Below the pieces are notes generated by a model that was not told the DNA's origin, did not search any database, and saw only the letters and a list, made by a program, of their open reading frames with translations. From Trochalopteron elliotii (lineage: Eukaryota > Chordata > Aves > Passeriformes > Leiothrichidae): a stretch of 64,000 bases of DNA. Below, in pieces: positions 24,860 through 37,700 of the stretch. Location: contig JANPWX010000338.1 in NCBI GenBank assembly GCA_024734555.1, positions 52,136 through 116,135 of the forward strand. Reading direction: 5' to 3'. How positions within the stretch are numbered: the stretch's first letter is position 1; each line of letters opens with the position of its first letter. The translations under genes were made by a program, and so were the position numbers.

Positions 24860-25659
24860 CTGAAAAAGAGAGAAAAATTTTTAAAAGACAGTTTTTTGCT
24901 GAACGAATGTCTAACTCCAAAAAAAAAAAGCTATTGCCAGCATAATTCTATAGGTTGAGTTAAATAAATAAATACTTATCTGATTAATTGTTGCCTGGAA
25001 TCCATTTGTGCTTGTATCCCTTGAGTTAGAGGCCATATTAAAAAAACTGCACAGGAGATTTGAAATCTGAGGACAACCTAAAGCTTGATTCTAAGAAGGC
25101 TCAATGCACCAGTACTTTCACATGGCGTGGGTGAGACAGGTTTAGTCATCAGGTGTGACAGAGAGCAGTCTGTTGCAATCCAGCATTATGTGGAGAGCCA
25201 ACTAGAAAGCAACGTATTTAGCACATACACTGCACACATTACAATACCCTCGAAGAAAAGAAAATCAGGTGTTTCAGTACACAGGTTTTATTCAGGTCAG
25301 CTGCATTTCAGTCACTCTGAAAAGCTACAGCAAGTGCCTGGATAGAAAGATGTTCACAATTTGGAGATTATTGCCAGACATCAACATCACTGTTATTCAC
25401 ATGTGGGTGACACACTAATGTACTATGTATATAGCTATTAAGACAAAAAGACCCTTCAAAATTATTAAAATATCTCTGCAAATTAGGACTTCAGTCAGAA
25501 CCTGGTTTTGTCCATCTCAGACTTCTCTTTTTTAAAATCCTTCTGCCTTTCTCTTCTGCAAGAACACACACTGAAATTGTTCCACAAAAGCTCAAATTGC
25601 TTTTTAAGGGCAGGAGCTTGTTTGTCATGTATTTAAACAATACCCTGGCACAGGGTGGG
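24860..25659. other. Unique sequence, nothing supported
   Basis: No gene, RNA gene or repeat recognised. Confidence 0.45.
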
Positions 25660-25755
25660 TATAAATAACATGGGAAGAGACAGATGGGATAGGCTCAGAA
25701 ACTGAGGAAGTTGAGCACCCTATCACACTCACAACTTTCACTTTTTTCACCTCAG
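25660..25755 (+). promoter_or_regulatory. TATA box and possible non-coding first exon
   Basis: TATAAATA (25660-25667) is followed about 90 bp later by a strong splice donor, CTCAG/GTAAGTAC, with the intron starting at 25756. Transcription from about 25690 would give a roughly 66-nt leader exon ending at 25755. This 'TATA, short untranslated exon, intron' layout is common in vertebrate tissue-specific genes, including avian epidermal genes. No matching coding exon was identified downstream, so it remains a motif combination only. Confidence 0.2.
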
Positions 25756-26469
25756 GTAAGTACAAACAGCCTCAGCCCTTTCCCCAGTCCCTCTGTCCCA
25801 ACCTCTGGGACTCCCCAGCTCCCAGCAACCTCTGGTGAGATGACTTCCTGAACCAGAACTGCATTTTTGTGTACAATAGCCTTTGGGGGAATTTTCTTTA
25901 AGGGGTATGTCCAAACACCCCTGTCAGCATGAGATTTCTTGGCATCTATAATATCCCAGGGCAATTTCACAGCTACAGGAAGTCCTTTTTGTTAGTTTTA
26001 AAACTGTCACCTAACCATTCTCTTGAGGCTGCTTAGCTCCCATGGCATGGGAGAGTGAATGGGCATTTTCTATTTGCTTTCTCCACGCCACTTGAGAGTT
26101 CACAGACCTTTGTTTCTTCCTGCTCAGATAGATGACCAAATGTTGTTTTCCATATGGGAGTCACTCCACATTTTTATCAGTATTTCCTGTATTATCTCCC
26201 CTTCTGCATCCTTTCTAGAATGATGGAGCAAGGATGCAATATTGAAGTGTGCCATGTATTAATGCTGTAGCATAAAGACATCTCTTTTTTGTTCACAATT
26301 TCTTTACCCATCAGTCCCAGTATTCAAGTTTTTTTTCTTTTTCTCATTCCTACTGCACATTCAGCAGGCATTTTTATACAATTATTATAAACCAAGGTTT
26401 CCTTCCAAATGATAATTTAGATTCCATCACTCTGTATTTCAGTTCAGAATTTTTTACCTTCCTCTGCAC
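25756..26469. other. Unique sequence, nothing supported
   Basis: No gene or repeat recognised. The minus-strand frame at 25752-25970 opens only at GTG. Confidence 0.45.
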
Positions 26470-26690
26470 TATTCTATGTTCATAAACATTGAATTTTAAC
26501 TGGCAGGTCATCCTTCAGTCACTCTCTATGGTGAGGTTGTTTTGCAGTCCCATATCGCATCCTCACCTCAGTTCTCCTGTCTGATTTGGTATCATCAGGA
26601 GGCTTTTTTTCCTCATTCTCCACCTCTTTCAGGACTATGTTAAACAGCACCAGACTCAATAGCATGACTTCACTGGTCTTTCCATCCCTT
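26470..26690 (-). mobile_element. Ancient CR1/L3-type LINE fragment (minus orientation)
   Basis: The plus strand contains 'gatttggtatcatcaggagg', 'ctcattctccacctctttca', 'gttaaacagcaccagactca' and 'gacttcactggtctttccat'. These follow the order of the antisense L3/CR1 ORF2 3' region, which runs 'tttggtatcatc...', 'catgttctctac...', 'gttaaacagtaccagaccca' and then 'tgtggaactccact'. Heavily diverged and non-functional; boundaries approximate. Confidence 0.5.
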
Positions 26691-26809
26691 CTTTAAAAGC
26701 TGGTCAGTTTCCCCTCACTTTTATTTCCTCAACTGAAATTATTAATAATTAAGGACTTTGCCCCTTACCCCATGGCATCTTGATTTCATTGAAAGTTTTT
26801 GAAGGGGTC

Positions 26810-26841
26810 AAAACATCAGATGAACAAAATGTCAGATGAAC
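26810..26841. repeat. 16-bp tandem duplication
   Basis: Two adjacent 16-bp units, AAAACATCAGATGAAC and AAAATGTCAGATGAAC, differ at two positions. Confidence 0.8.
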
Positions 26842-26889
26842 AAAACAAACAAAACTTAGAAAATTTGTTTGTGTGATTATTATAGAAGT

Positions 26890-26921
26890 ACAAACATCCT
26901 GAAGCACAAACATCCTGAAGC
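26890..26921. repeat. Exact 16-bp tandem duplication
   Basis: ACAAACATCCTGAAGC occurs twice with no mismatch. It lies about 50 bp from another 16-bp tandem pair, and a further partial, diverged unit (TCAAAAATC) follows. Confidence 0.9.
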
Positions 26922-29900
26922 TCAAAAATCTTCTGTCCAAAATCTATTGTCCAACCCTTCTTTAAAGCAACCCTTATCCTTCACACAACAAGCTTTTAGC
27001 TTCTCGAAATGACAGCATACATTACCTACACCCTGGAACAACTCCCCAGCCACAGGAGTTACCCCATCTGTGGGAAATGTGTCACACTCCTCAAAGAGAG
27101 CTTCCCTCACTGTGCTTTCTTGAATCACAGAGAACTGCTAACAGGAGGGCCAGTTCCAGACCCAGTTATGGGCTGCAAGTGCCTCATTGTTTCCAGGACT
27201 ATTAAACCAAGGTATGTAGTAGGAGACACCAGCTCTGGAGATTTTTTTTCTGTACAGTCCATCTGGAAAGACATTTTTTCCTGTTCTCTGATATAGCTGT
27301 AAAGCTGTAGCTCTTCTCTCCCATTCTCAGCCTTCTTGTACACATGCATAGGTTGAACAATGATGCATGTTCCATGCTCACACAAACCCTCTGGTTTTGA
27401 ATGTCGTTCAAACAACACAATGCCACATATGGTTTCCCAGTGTTCAAGAGCAGTTCAGAAGTCCCAATTTAGACTCTGAGGCCCACCAAATAAAAAGGAA
27501 TGTGATGCATATGTTCCCAGCTCTAGCTCAGCAAATATAGGCTAGAGGATGAGAAAAACATCAAGCCTGGTAACTTAATATTACACTAGATGAATAAGTA
27601 TAATTTTCTAAATAAAAATAATTGGCTCAAATATAATGCCAATAATCCTTCAGAGACTTGAGCTGGTGAGTACCATTGAGGATAATAAAAGAGGAAATTC
27701 TTACTGCATGCATATGCTTTAAGAACAAAAACACAGTGTGAGAATTTCAATTCCAGTGATTTGGATAAAGCTGGCTGCCCTGAATCAGCAAGCAAAGCAC
27801 AACGGGTACAGTGAAGTACCAAACCAAAAGAACTGTAACTTTTGGACAGCAATCCAAACTCAGCTAAGTACAACTCCAGGATTGCTAGGACAACACTCCG
27901 AGTGAATGCCGTGCTACAAAGTGTAGCTTCTTTAGGTACAGGCCCCTGGCACACACCAGATCTGACGTGGATGGTGGTCCTCACAGAACAGTGCTGCAGA
28001 TGGAACAGACACCTTTCGTGGCCCTTTCCTGCACCAGAAGCAGTACATAATTGCTCCTAGGCAAAGAAGATTTGAAAAAGATAAAACTGGAAGGAAATAG
28101 ATACTGGTATTATTCTGATTCTGCCTTCTCCAGCAGAGTTCTGCTCATTGTAGCCTTAAAGCATGGAAGCAGCTGGTACTTTCTCCTCAGAGGAGACTGC
28201 TCCAGAGACTGGTCAACACTGCAATTCAAGGATGCCCTTATTCATTACACAGACCCTCTAGATTTCCCCAAGGTAACCAGTGAAACTCCAGTCTACCCTT
28301 TTCAAGACATAAACACTGTGGGAACAGAGCAGTCAGCCCCTGCCATCCTGGCCAGGATGCACCTCCTGCAGCACACGTTGCTTCCCTAAGACCCAGTGCA
28401 GCAGGGAGCAAGAAGTGGATTTAGCCCAGCTCATTCACCATTTAAAAATAAATGGCAAATGCAGCCTCTCTAGCTGCAGGTAAGGCACCCCAGAGACCTC
28501 TGAAAACTAATGTCAGCCCTCCAACTCCTGTTCCTATTACAGCACTAATCTTCAGGTTCATCCACACACCAGTAAATACTTAAAGCAGCCTGTTAACTCT
28601 ACCAGAGGACTGATTTTCACTCGTCTCACATACACAGAAAGGTAAATGCTACATGCCGATACACACATTTTGCTACCAAAGAATGACTTAGAAGTATCAC
28701 ATTTTTAATATCGCATACTTATTTACTGACGCCTGCCCTGGCAGGCATATGTAACCTAATACTGTATTTTACTGATATTGCAGACAGTATAACCAATCTC
28801 CTAAACTCTCAACACTCTCAATGGATTAGTATGATGTGTGGAGCAGTTTTAGCTTACAAAGCACTACTTTAGTGTGTAGAGTTATTGATTTAACTTAGAA
28901 ATTCTGCTATGTCGTGTATTTTTACTGATTTACCTTTACAGTAGTGTAAGAATATCTTTTCTCCCCCAAAAAATCTTTGACACACTTCCTTATCCAATAC
29001 AAAATATTGCTCCTAGTAGGATTTTGGGACAGGTGCTCAGTAATCAAAATTATGGACTTTTGGAAAAATTTTTTGTGTTGCAGGGCTCCTCCCATATTAC
29101 TCATGTCTTTTTTTCTAAATAAATATGGCATACTCCCTAAACTTTCCAGAAATTTCTCAAAGAAACACCCGCAGTTACATATCAGCATATCCTCTCTCCT
29201 CTTCCAGCCTCAAGCTGGGCAGGTACTGATACATAAAGAAAAAATTTTTCCCCCATCTGGAACGCTTCCCAAAGGTATTGATACATTTTCCTTCTTCTCA
29301 GCCCTGGTAGTCACTCAATCTTCTAGTCCCCTCTCCTTTTAAATGCTGCAGGAATCTCCCATGTGCCAGCCCTGGTCTCAGTTCAGTTCTAGCACATATA
29401 GAAAGATGTAGCTGAATAGTGCATACAAATGACAGCAATAAAATAATTCTGTGGCATTGCTAAAAGCTTATTTTGAAAGCACATTTTAAAAACAAGACCA
29501 AACCTGAGAACCATTCGGGAATGTCAATGGCATTCTCCTCCAGCTTTTCTTCATCAGCAGCTGTCTCTGCAGCCATGCAACTCCAACTCCTACCTTCTGC
29601 CTTGCACCACACCTCTTTCATCACTGTTTATAAAAGTATATTTTCTTCTGTTAACTATTCTGTATGTTTAAATCCTCTTTTACTCTGCTATGTTAATCAG
29701 TAACAGCCCCTACCACCTCTGTCTTTCATTCCTCTGCTAATCAATGTGATATTGAAAGTGCTTCAATTTTACCTTATGATGACTTCACATGGCACAAACC
29801 ATCATCAAAAAAGAAGCTGAGCCTAGCTCTAGAAATATACTTTCCCCCTTTTTCTCTGCAGAGGTAGACTTACATCAACAATTAAATATGCCAAAAAGCT

Positions 29901-31409
29901 CACCTAGTCTGTGTCTTGATGTACCCCAACTCACCACGTTTCTGTACATCCAATGAATTATAGTCTTTGACTGTATTCATCAAAACTCTCCGTATCATCC
30001 CATGGCCAGTAGCCAGTGCCAGGACATGTGACTTTTGAGAGGGCTTGGACTTACAAATAGTTGCCACACATCTGTTGATTCACATCAACCAGTTACATGT
30101 ATGTTTTTTCTCTGGCTTATGGCAAATGCAGGATAACTCACATCAGCTTCAAAAAAGTCTTGCCTCATAGAAAGAACGCCATGTGGTTCCATCCCACTTC
30201 AACACCTTGAGAAAATTGCCACAGAAAAGATTTACACATTAAAGCATTGCTTTAGTCCCAGATATTTTACCTTAGTTTACAGTGTTTCCACATCTTCACA
30301 CTTTAGGATAATGTTATCATAGTATCTGGATGATACCAAATTCTCACTATGTTAAAAAATATATTTAAGTCTATATCTAAACCTCTGTTATGGTAAATAA
30401 AGCCCTGTGATTTCAGAAGGCACATAGATCATAGATAAATGGGTCTAGCAACCAAAATCTTCTCTCTCACACAATGATAAATTGTGCCATTCCAGCAGCT
30501 ATTTAGACCTCACTGCCTGAACTCATGCTGACCTGAAACATACCCATTCCTTCATTACCCCAAGCTTTGTGTCATGTGCAGCATCAAACAACTTATCTTC
30601 TTCCTGCTTACAACACTTCCAACAATAGCACTCTTTTCAAAGTTAAAAAAAAAAAGAAAAAAGGCAAAAAAGCAGACTATTTAAAATGAACTGATGCTTA
30701 TGAAGTTAAAACAAAACAGGACACCACACACGACTCTGCTCTGTGTTTTTCAGCAGCACAATATCCTGCGGTGGTCTCAGCCAGCTGGGCTCTGTGACCC
30801 TCAGACTGATCCCTTGAGTGTGTTCCCCTTTTATCAAGCAATGAACACTTCAGCCCCAAAGCCAGCAAGAAGTTTGTCACTGGCTTCAGCTGAGAACAGG
30901 AACCGGCTCCATCATAAGAAACCTTGAGCTAAATAAAGCAGCAAGAAAAGGCACAGGAGGAAGGTGGCAGGGGTGTCAGCTCTGAGTGCTGTGGGGCACA
31001 GCTCTGCTTGTTACCAAGGTTACTTGGTACTTCCCCACATAAGATTTCATTTTCAATCACCAATAAATCTGCAAAAGTTTGACCCCCTTGAGTGGAAAAC
31101 TGGGGTTGAAATGTATTAAATATGGGCTGCAGCCTGATTTGGGAGGGAGGAAAATGTTTCCAGACATAATATTGTAGGCAGTTTTGAAAAAGAGGTTACA
31201 GGGAAATGTGTGGATGAGGAAAGCTCTTTTCCAGTAAAAACTTGCCACTATGGCCCTGCTTTGGGTCTGACAATAAGTATGACACATCAAAAATTTAGTG
31301 TTTGTGTCAGGCATGTGTCTAAACAAAAACTTGCCTGAATTTGAACAAGGTATAAGTCCTCAAACTGAATGGAAAAGAAAAACACCAGTTAAAAAATAGT
31401 CAATAAAGA
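26922..31409. other. Unique sequence, nothing supported
   Basis: No gene, RNA gene or transposon recognised. Open frames (up to about 132 codons at 27586-27984, minus) open at GTG or TTG and match nothing known to me. An A-rich run lies at about 30645-30665. Confidence 0.5.
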
Positions 31410-31415
31410 TTTATT
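31410..31415 (-). terminator. Poly(A) signal AATAAA (minus strand)
   Basis: The minus strand reads AATTGAATAAATCTTTATTG, about 32 nt beyond the TAA of the minus-strand ORF at 31447-31632. The hexamer is common by chance in AT-rich DNA; the spacing to the stop is what makes it notable. Confidence 0.3.
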
Positions 31416-31446
31416 CAATTTTTAGCTGCTTTAGCTGATAAGCTGC

Positions 31447-31632
31447 TTAGACAATTTCAGCCACTCCCTCAAGGCTCCCAAGCCAGCAGGTTTGCTCCAG
31501 GCTGGGGCTGAGCAGGACTTTCCCTGAAACTGCAATTTCAGTGTGCTGAATGCCATTCTGTATAAAAGCATGGACACTCTCTTCCTCTATCAGTGTCTCC
31601 CCAGCCAACAACACATTTGCTCCAGTGAACAT
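31447..31632 (-). CDS. Candidate 61-codon ORF with 3' poly(A) signal
   Basis: On the minus strand an ATG at 31632-31630 opens 61 codons to TAA (31449-31447). The frame extends upstream without a stop to about 31703, where an in-frame TGA falls just after a very strong acceptor-like tract (TTTTTTCCCCTCTATTTCTCTCTAAATAG). The product begins MFTGANVLLAGETLIEEES and ends SLEGVAEIV; its composition is ordinary for a globular protein, with no signal peptide or low complexity. A poly(A) signal follows about 32 nt after the stop. It could be a terminal exon, a retrocopy remnant, or chance. I recognise no family. Confidence 0.18.
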   Translation of the reverse strand: MFTGANVLLAGETLIEEESVHAFIQNGIQHTEIAVSGKVLLSPSLEQTCWLGSLEGVAEIV

Positions 31633-31706
31633 GGAAGAGAAGGTTTTCAGAACCAAACATAGTAGGGGTGGAAAAGTGTCAAGTTTTCACTATTTAGAGA
31701 GAAATA

Positions 31707-34700
31707 GAGGGGAAAAAAGTATGTAGGTAGAGAAATTTTCCTCCTTAAACCCTTAATGACTGGCCTGGAGAGGCTGAAATTACAATAGATGAGAAATGGG
31801 ATCTGAAAGTCATGGAAACTGAGCTCATTCAGAAGTCTGGCACTGAAAACTGGCTAAAAAACACAACAAAGAGGTGTGGCAATGTGAGTGTGAGTCTCAG
31901 CTTTGATGATCCTGGATGCAGAAGAAATGCTGAGACCACGTCCATAGGGTACCAATTGCCTGGAGAACATTTGGAAAGGACTCCAGGCCTGAGATTCAGT
32001 GGGAACAAACCATCATGGCAGAAAATACCAAATTCCAAGCAGAGACAGACCAGAGGAAGACCCTTGATCAAGTTCTGTCAAATATCTATGAAGTGAATCA
32101 GAAAGGGGATTGGTGCTGCTTCATGCCAGCCAGTGGGAAAGACGCTTGGTGGCCACCAGTTATTCCACTTGTGGCCCTGCTTGATGCGGTGGACAGGAAG
32201 ATCTCTGGTCTGTCCAACAACTCACAGAGGTGCACATTTCACACCCTAACATTAATCTGGGGTTTGCAAAAAGTGAGTTGGCAAGGAGCAACTTCTTCCC
32301 CTGTGCGTCCCTCACATTCCCTGGTCTGTTCATGTAGGCTTTTTTAAAGGCTTGATTCTGTTACCTACAGCTGAATCCATCCCTGTGGTGCCTCAGCCTG
32401 TACTTATCTACACACCTCTATCCCTTGAAGCTCAATGAGAGTTAGGAAACTGTGTTTTGAAATGTGCACCTTGTCATTGCATAAAGACCTTATGCTGTGG
32501 AGGAGATGAGAAAAGGGATATTTTTCCATGCTTGAGAAATAGTTATGGCCATATTGAAGAGTACAGCCTCCTTCCCCTCAAAGAGTGTTTTAATCCCAAT
32601 ATCACAAAAGAGGATAACTTTTGCACTACAGTAAAATCTGATCTGAGCAGCTTCGTTGAGTTAGGACACATTCCTTCTCGTGAACAAGCACAGACAGTAT
32701 CGTTCTGGGATTTTTTTCATTAATTTATTTCAGACATAGTGGTTTTCAGTTTTGCATGCCAGTTTCTGTTAGTTGCTCAGAGAAACTTTGTTAAATAAAA
32801 TCTGTAAGCATCACTACAGATGGGAAAAACAGAGCCACATGATAGAAGAGTATCTGTCCCAACTCCTTATGCAACCCAGGAGGTGATTTGGAAGAGAAGA
32901 CATAACCTCCTAGAGCACAAGCCTCCTCTATGGCAAGCCAAAAAAGAAAACAAATCCAAGATTATTAAACTCATGGTGACACTTGCCTTTCAGTAAAAGG
33001 GCTGAAAAAAATCTTAATCAGTGCCGTAGTACATGAACTTACACAAAACTTTCCAGTTCAAAACACACAATAAATCTGGCATACGGCCTGTCTCACCCGT
33101 CACTCTGAGAACTACCAGGTCATTTGTCCCCTGGAAGGATCACTTCATTCAGATCGTGGTGCTGTTTCTTTCCCAGTGCTACATTAGTTGCATGGCTGGC
33201 AAAGGAAAAGACAGTTCTTGCTAAACTTGCAGCATCTCAAAAGTTTCATCACCTCCAGGGGATCTTTTTGAATTTCCATTACTACTCCTTCCCCCTTCAA
33301 ATGCTGCTTCTTGGTATTTGCTGTTCAGCACAGATAAGCTGTTTTCTGTGCAGGGGTTGGGCCAGCACAAGCCATTTGGCCTGATAGTTTGAAGAAAAAT
33401 GTTAGAATGCCTTTTACAGAAGAACAAACATTGACTTTAGGAAATGTCACTTGTGCGATGCGCTGTTTTGCAGGACCACCATGGTTGCACTGCCTCATTC
33501 TGATCACTCACATTAATATTTGAATACTGGATGACAACAGTTAAAGATTAATTCCAGTAAGTTATTCATGCCTGGAGGTTCAGATTTCCAAGCAGAAGCA
33601 TGTGGGCTAGACTATGGCATTTCACCATATCCCCAAGGAAAGGGTGGTGGGAAGCCACCTAGGCCCAAGAGGATCAGGGTAGCTTGTACCTTTGCAAAAT
33701 AATTCCTCTTCCTGCTTCTCTGTATCCAGGACACTTCACCATCAAAGATGATATGCCAAAGGCCTTTTTTTGCTGGCAGCCAGCACTGCCAGACAGTATG
33801 CTTACAAAAGGTGTCGACATACTCAAACTTGTATCCCCGTTGGAGGAAGACACCATCACTTATTTAGCCAGGGAAGCAAAAAAGGCAATTCTCAGACAAG
33901 CACGACAATGTGTTTTCTGTGCTGATCAAGTCAGGACCTGTTTGGCCCTCAGCATTTATTTCAGTTCCATGCTCCTTACATAAGAGTTTTCAAGCGAGAA
34001 AGACTTTGAGAACATGACAGTGTGAGAAGAGATACTGTCAAAACATAAGTGTGAGGGCCTAGGCAGTGAAGAGCCTCTCAAGAATTTTTTCTGCCACAAG
34101 GACAAACCATTTCTCTTGGATTGTTTCTGACGCACATGGAACATGAAACAGATGTCCAGGAGCTTTACTGGAAAGCCAGGGCAGAGGTGTTCAGCCAGCC
34201 AGCACCTAACCCTCTCTGAAGGAGGAGATCCAAGGAGGGCATGCATCCCACTGCTAGTTCGCACCTAGGATTTGAGGATTATAAACAGCAGTGAGGTTAT
34301 TTGAGTTATTACATATTTTTTCATGAAATCATCATAATACACACTTTTCCTTCTACCATGTCTTTTTTTAAATAAGGAAGGAAAAGCAGCCTGCTTCTCA
34401 GAAGGGCCCAGCAACCCCAGCTCAACCCCACCAACACCTAAGGGAGTGCCTTCAGCATGCAAAATTCCACTGAAGACAGGACTAGAAGATATTACTTGCT
34501 GATTCCCACCTTTGAAATAGAAGTTCAGAACCAGAAAAAAGAAAGTCTCTGGTATTAAATTCAATACCACCAAACCACTACACAGAAGCCACCAAGACAT
34601 CAGGTCTTAAACACAGGAATCCAGTTATTATTGCCTTCATGAAACTCACTGCCTGACATCTGCCTGATGTAGCAAGTAACAAAAATAAGAAAATTTTTCC

Positions 34701-37700
34701 TAAATATTAATTAAGAGATATGCAAAGGAGAACAAATTGAATTCTTCAATATAGTGAACACTATTTTAACAAATGAACCCATGTTTATGCTAGGCAGAAG
34801 TTCAGACAGAAATCATCTTGAAAGGTAACTTTCAGTTCCCACACAGGAACAAATTACAATAAACAATTATTAAAAAAAGCTGCAAGTTCTCTACTGATTG
34901 GTACTGAAAATCAGAAAGGTTTTTAAAATAACCAAGAAGTGTGAAAAGTTTTCTTGGGCTAAATATAAACAGTAAAAAACATTGATCTTTTAGGCTTTCT
35001 GAGGGAAAAAAAAGTCCAAATTTAAAGTCCTCTCCTCCCCCTTCTATGACCTGGGCAGGGACAGGAGACGTTTATAATGATGCTTAATAAAGTCAAGTTT
35101 TCCACTGCTTTGCAGTCATGTACCTCCATAAAACAGACAGAATGCTGCCAGTGGAAAGACAGAGTGTGTGCCTTTTATCCTGCTATTTTACAGCAGCATG
35201 GGCATAAAACAGGCTCACACAGCTCTCACGGAGCATTACAAAAGTCCAGGTCAACGAAGATCAGGCTCCTTGTCTATAACTGTCAGCTGTGACTCTCATG
35301 CTGGGATTACCTCTGCCAGTCCCAGGACTTTCCATTTCCTCTTCCTTTCTCCTAAGGACATGCAGAGCAGCCACCACCAAGACTCACCCTCACCTTGCAG
35401 CTCGCTCGGGGCTGAGGGGCTGGGGGCATTGCTTATGTGATGATGGCCAGGCTACTCAGCAGTGCCCAGCACTGTGAGGGTTTGTAGGGGTGCAGATACC
35501 CTGCCTCTAAAACACACAGCACGGCTCTGGCAAAGGACTGCTGGAAGTGATTCTGTGCTGATGTCTGCTGAGATTACACATACCACCTCAAAGATTTCCA
35601 CCCCTCTTACATCTATTAGCCAGCCGCTGAAGTTAAGGGCCACAAATGATCCGTACTGTAATGCAGCATGTTTTATGCAGCTACAATTTATTCAAGATCA
35701 CTAACACCTCGAGGAACTGAGAAAACAAACAAACAAACCAACAAGAACTAAAAAAAAAAAAAGAAAAAGGGGAAAAAAATGTAAACAACAAGCTAGAAAA
35801 TCATCTTCACCTTAAGCATGCCATGTTAGAGGCTCTATTTTAAAAGCGGCAAGCTCAGGATTTCAGCCTGAGATACAGACAGTGTTGAGACAAGCGGTTT
35901 ACTCCAAATTCAACATAACTCGTATTTACCAGAGGAGGGAAAAGGTTCAGAATATAGAGCAGGTCAAGCAAAAGGATTGTGCAAAATTGAAAACACCTGC
36001 AAGGCGGGGCGCATATGGTAGATGTGCTGACTATATAGGAGTAGACAGGAAGAAAAAGGGGCTTCTGTTCTGGATGGAAAAGAGCTGTCTACTGCCATGA
36101 GCCAATATCTGAAACTGTTGAAAACCATTACAGCCATGCTCCCAAGCAAACAGCATTAGACTGTGTTGGGCTTAGTCCTCTCAGCTTCACAGGGAACAGC
36201 ATGGGAACTTATTAGACAGAGGCCAGTGCTTTCCCATTTTATCTTAGTCCTTCCCAAAGAGCAAAGTGCATGTTCAGGTGTGAGCAAGCATTTGCAGAAG
36301 TGTTGCTGCCATCCTGCTCAGGCTTCATTCAGTCTTAATTCTATTTTAGAATAGAAAAGAGAGAAATCATTCTGGGCAGATTGTGAGTAAAATACTGGGG
36401 GAATTCCGGAGGAAGGGAAGGAGGCAAAACCATCCCCCATGTATCTAAACTACAAGGGATAAGACAGTGAATTAACTTAGCTGGGGTTATTTTCCCTTCA
36501 AGTTTTGCATAAGAATCATTAGGAACTAAAGAGATAGGAAAAATTCTGAAAGAACAGCTGAAAAGGTTTTACAGCCTGTCATAGCATTTTTTCTTAAAAT
36601 AAAATTGATTTTATTAAAATATTAAATATTAGCTATAATAAGCTATTGAAAAAACAGGGTGTTAAATATTAGCAAAAAGCTCTCTAACAGTGTTGTTCCA
36701 GAGTCACACCCCAAGAGCCAGCTGGGAACTGGCTGTGACAACTCTGATGCTTCCAAGGCCACAGGAGCAGGGAAGGCAGCAGTAACTCACCAGAGGTAGT
36801 TTTCAACATTACTCATTTTTTCTAAGCAACAATCTCATGAAGAAAACTTAGCTCCATTCCTCCATACTGTTCCCATGCCCCCAGATGCAGTCCCCCATCA
36901 AGTTTAGGTTCTGATCCTAGCTATCCACAGAGGTAATCAAGTCTCGTAATAGTCAATAAAAGCATGAATTAATAAATAGATAATTAGATCTAAGTATTTT
37001 CATGGTCCAATCTGCCCTGGCTCTTGCTTCATTAAGCCATGCACAAATGGCCTTCAAGCACAGGTGATTAACACTGCCAAAAGCCAGATATCCCACTTCT
37101 GTACTTCACAGCAGTCGAGTATCTGGGGATGCAGCACACCCTTTCACATTAACTGAAGCTCCTACTCATCAGAAGCCCAAAGGAGCAGTACTATTGGAAA
37201 TGCCACTTGATTAGTCTGTGACTCAAGGAGAAGAGCCTTATTTATTATTAAAGCAAAATTTTCATTAAACTGTATTTTTCAGGAAACCAGGGACTAGCTG
37301 ATCTACACAGCTTTTTAGCTTGTTCTGGTACAGTCTTAGGCAGCACACTAAATACAGTGTTTCACAAAACTAGCTGGAAAGAGTTTGCAGACCCTTTTTA
37401 CCTCCTCCTCATTTTAGCTATTATAATGAAAAAGAACGTAGAAACCTTTAGCGGAAAAGAAAACTAGGATTTTTCCCCTTCCTCAAATTCTCACAAAGCT
37501 TCACTTTGGGGGCAGTTCAGCCTCATTTCAGAGCCGCTCTTGGAGACACTCTTAAAACAACATTCAAGACTTGGAAAGTGAGAGGTCACATAATGCAATT
37601 ACTTCAGATAATCAGATCTGCAGAGTTACTGAGACATCAGCAATGTTTGTCACTGCCTCACATGAGCTTAAAGCACATAAACAAAATCAATTCCAAGTCC

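Noticed and set aside
27586..27984. 132-codon minus-strand frame
   Set aside because: Opens at GTG; no recognisable family.
34265..34600. 111-codon minus-strand ORF with a hydrophobic N-terminus
   Set aside because: True ATG, but no splice, promoter or homology support; this length is expected several times by chance.
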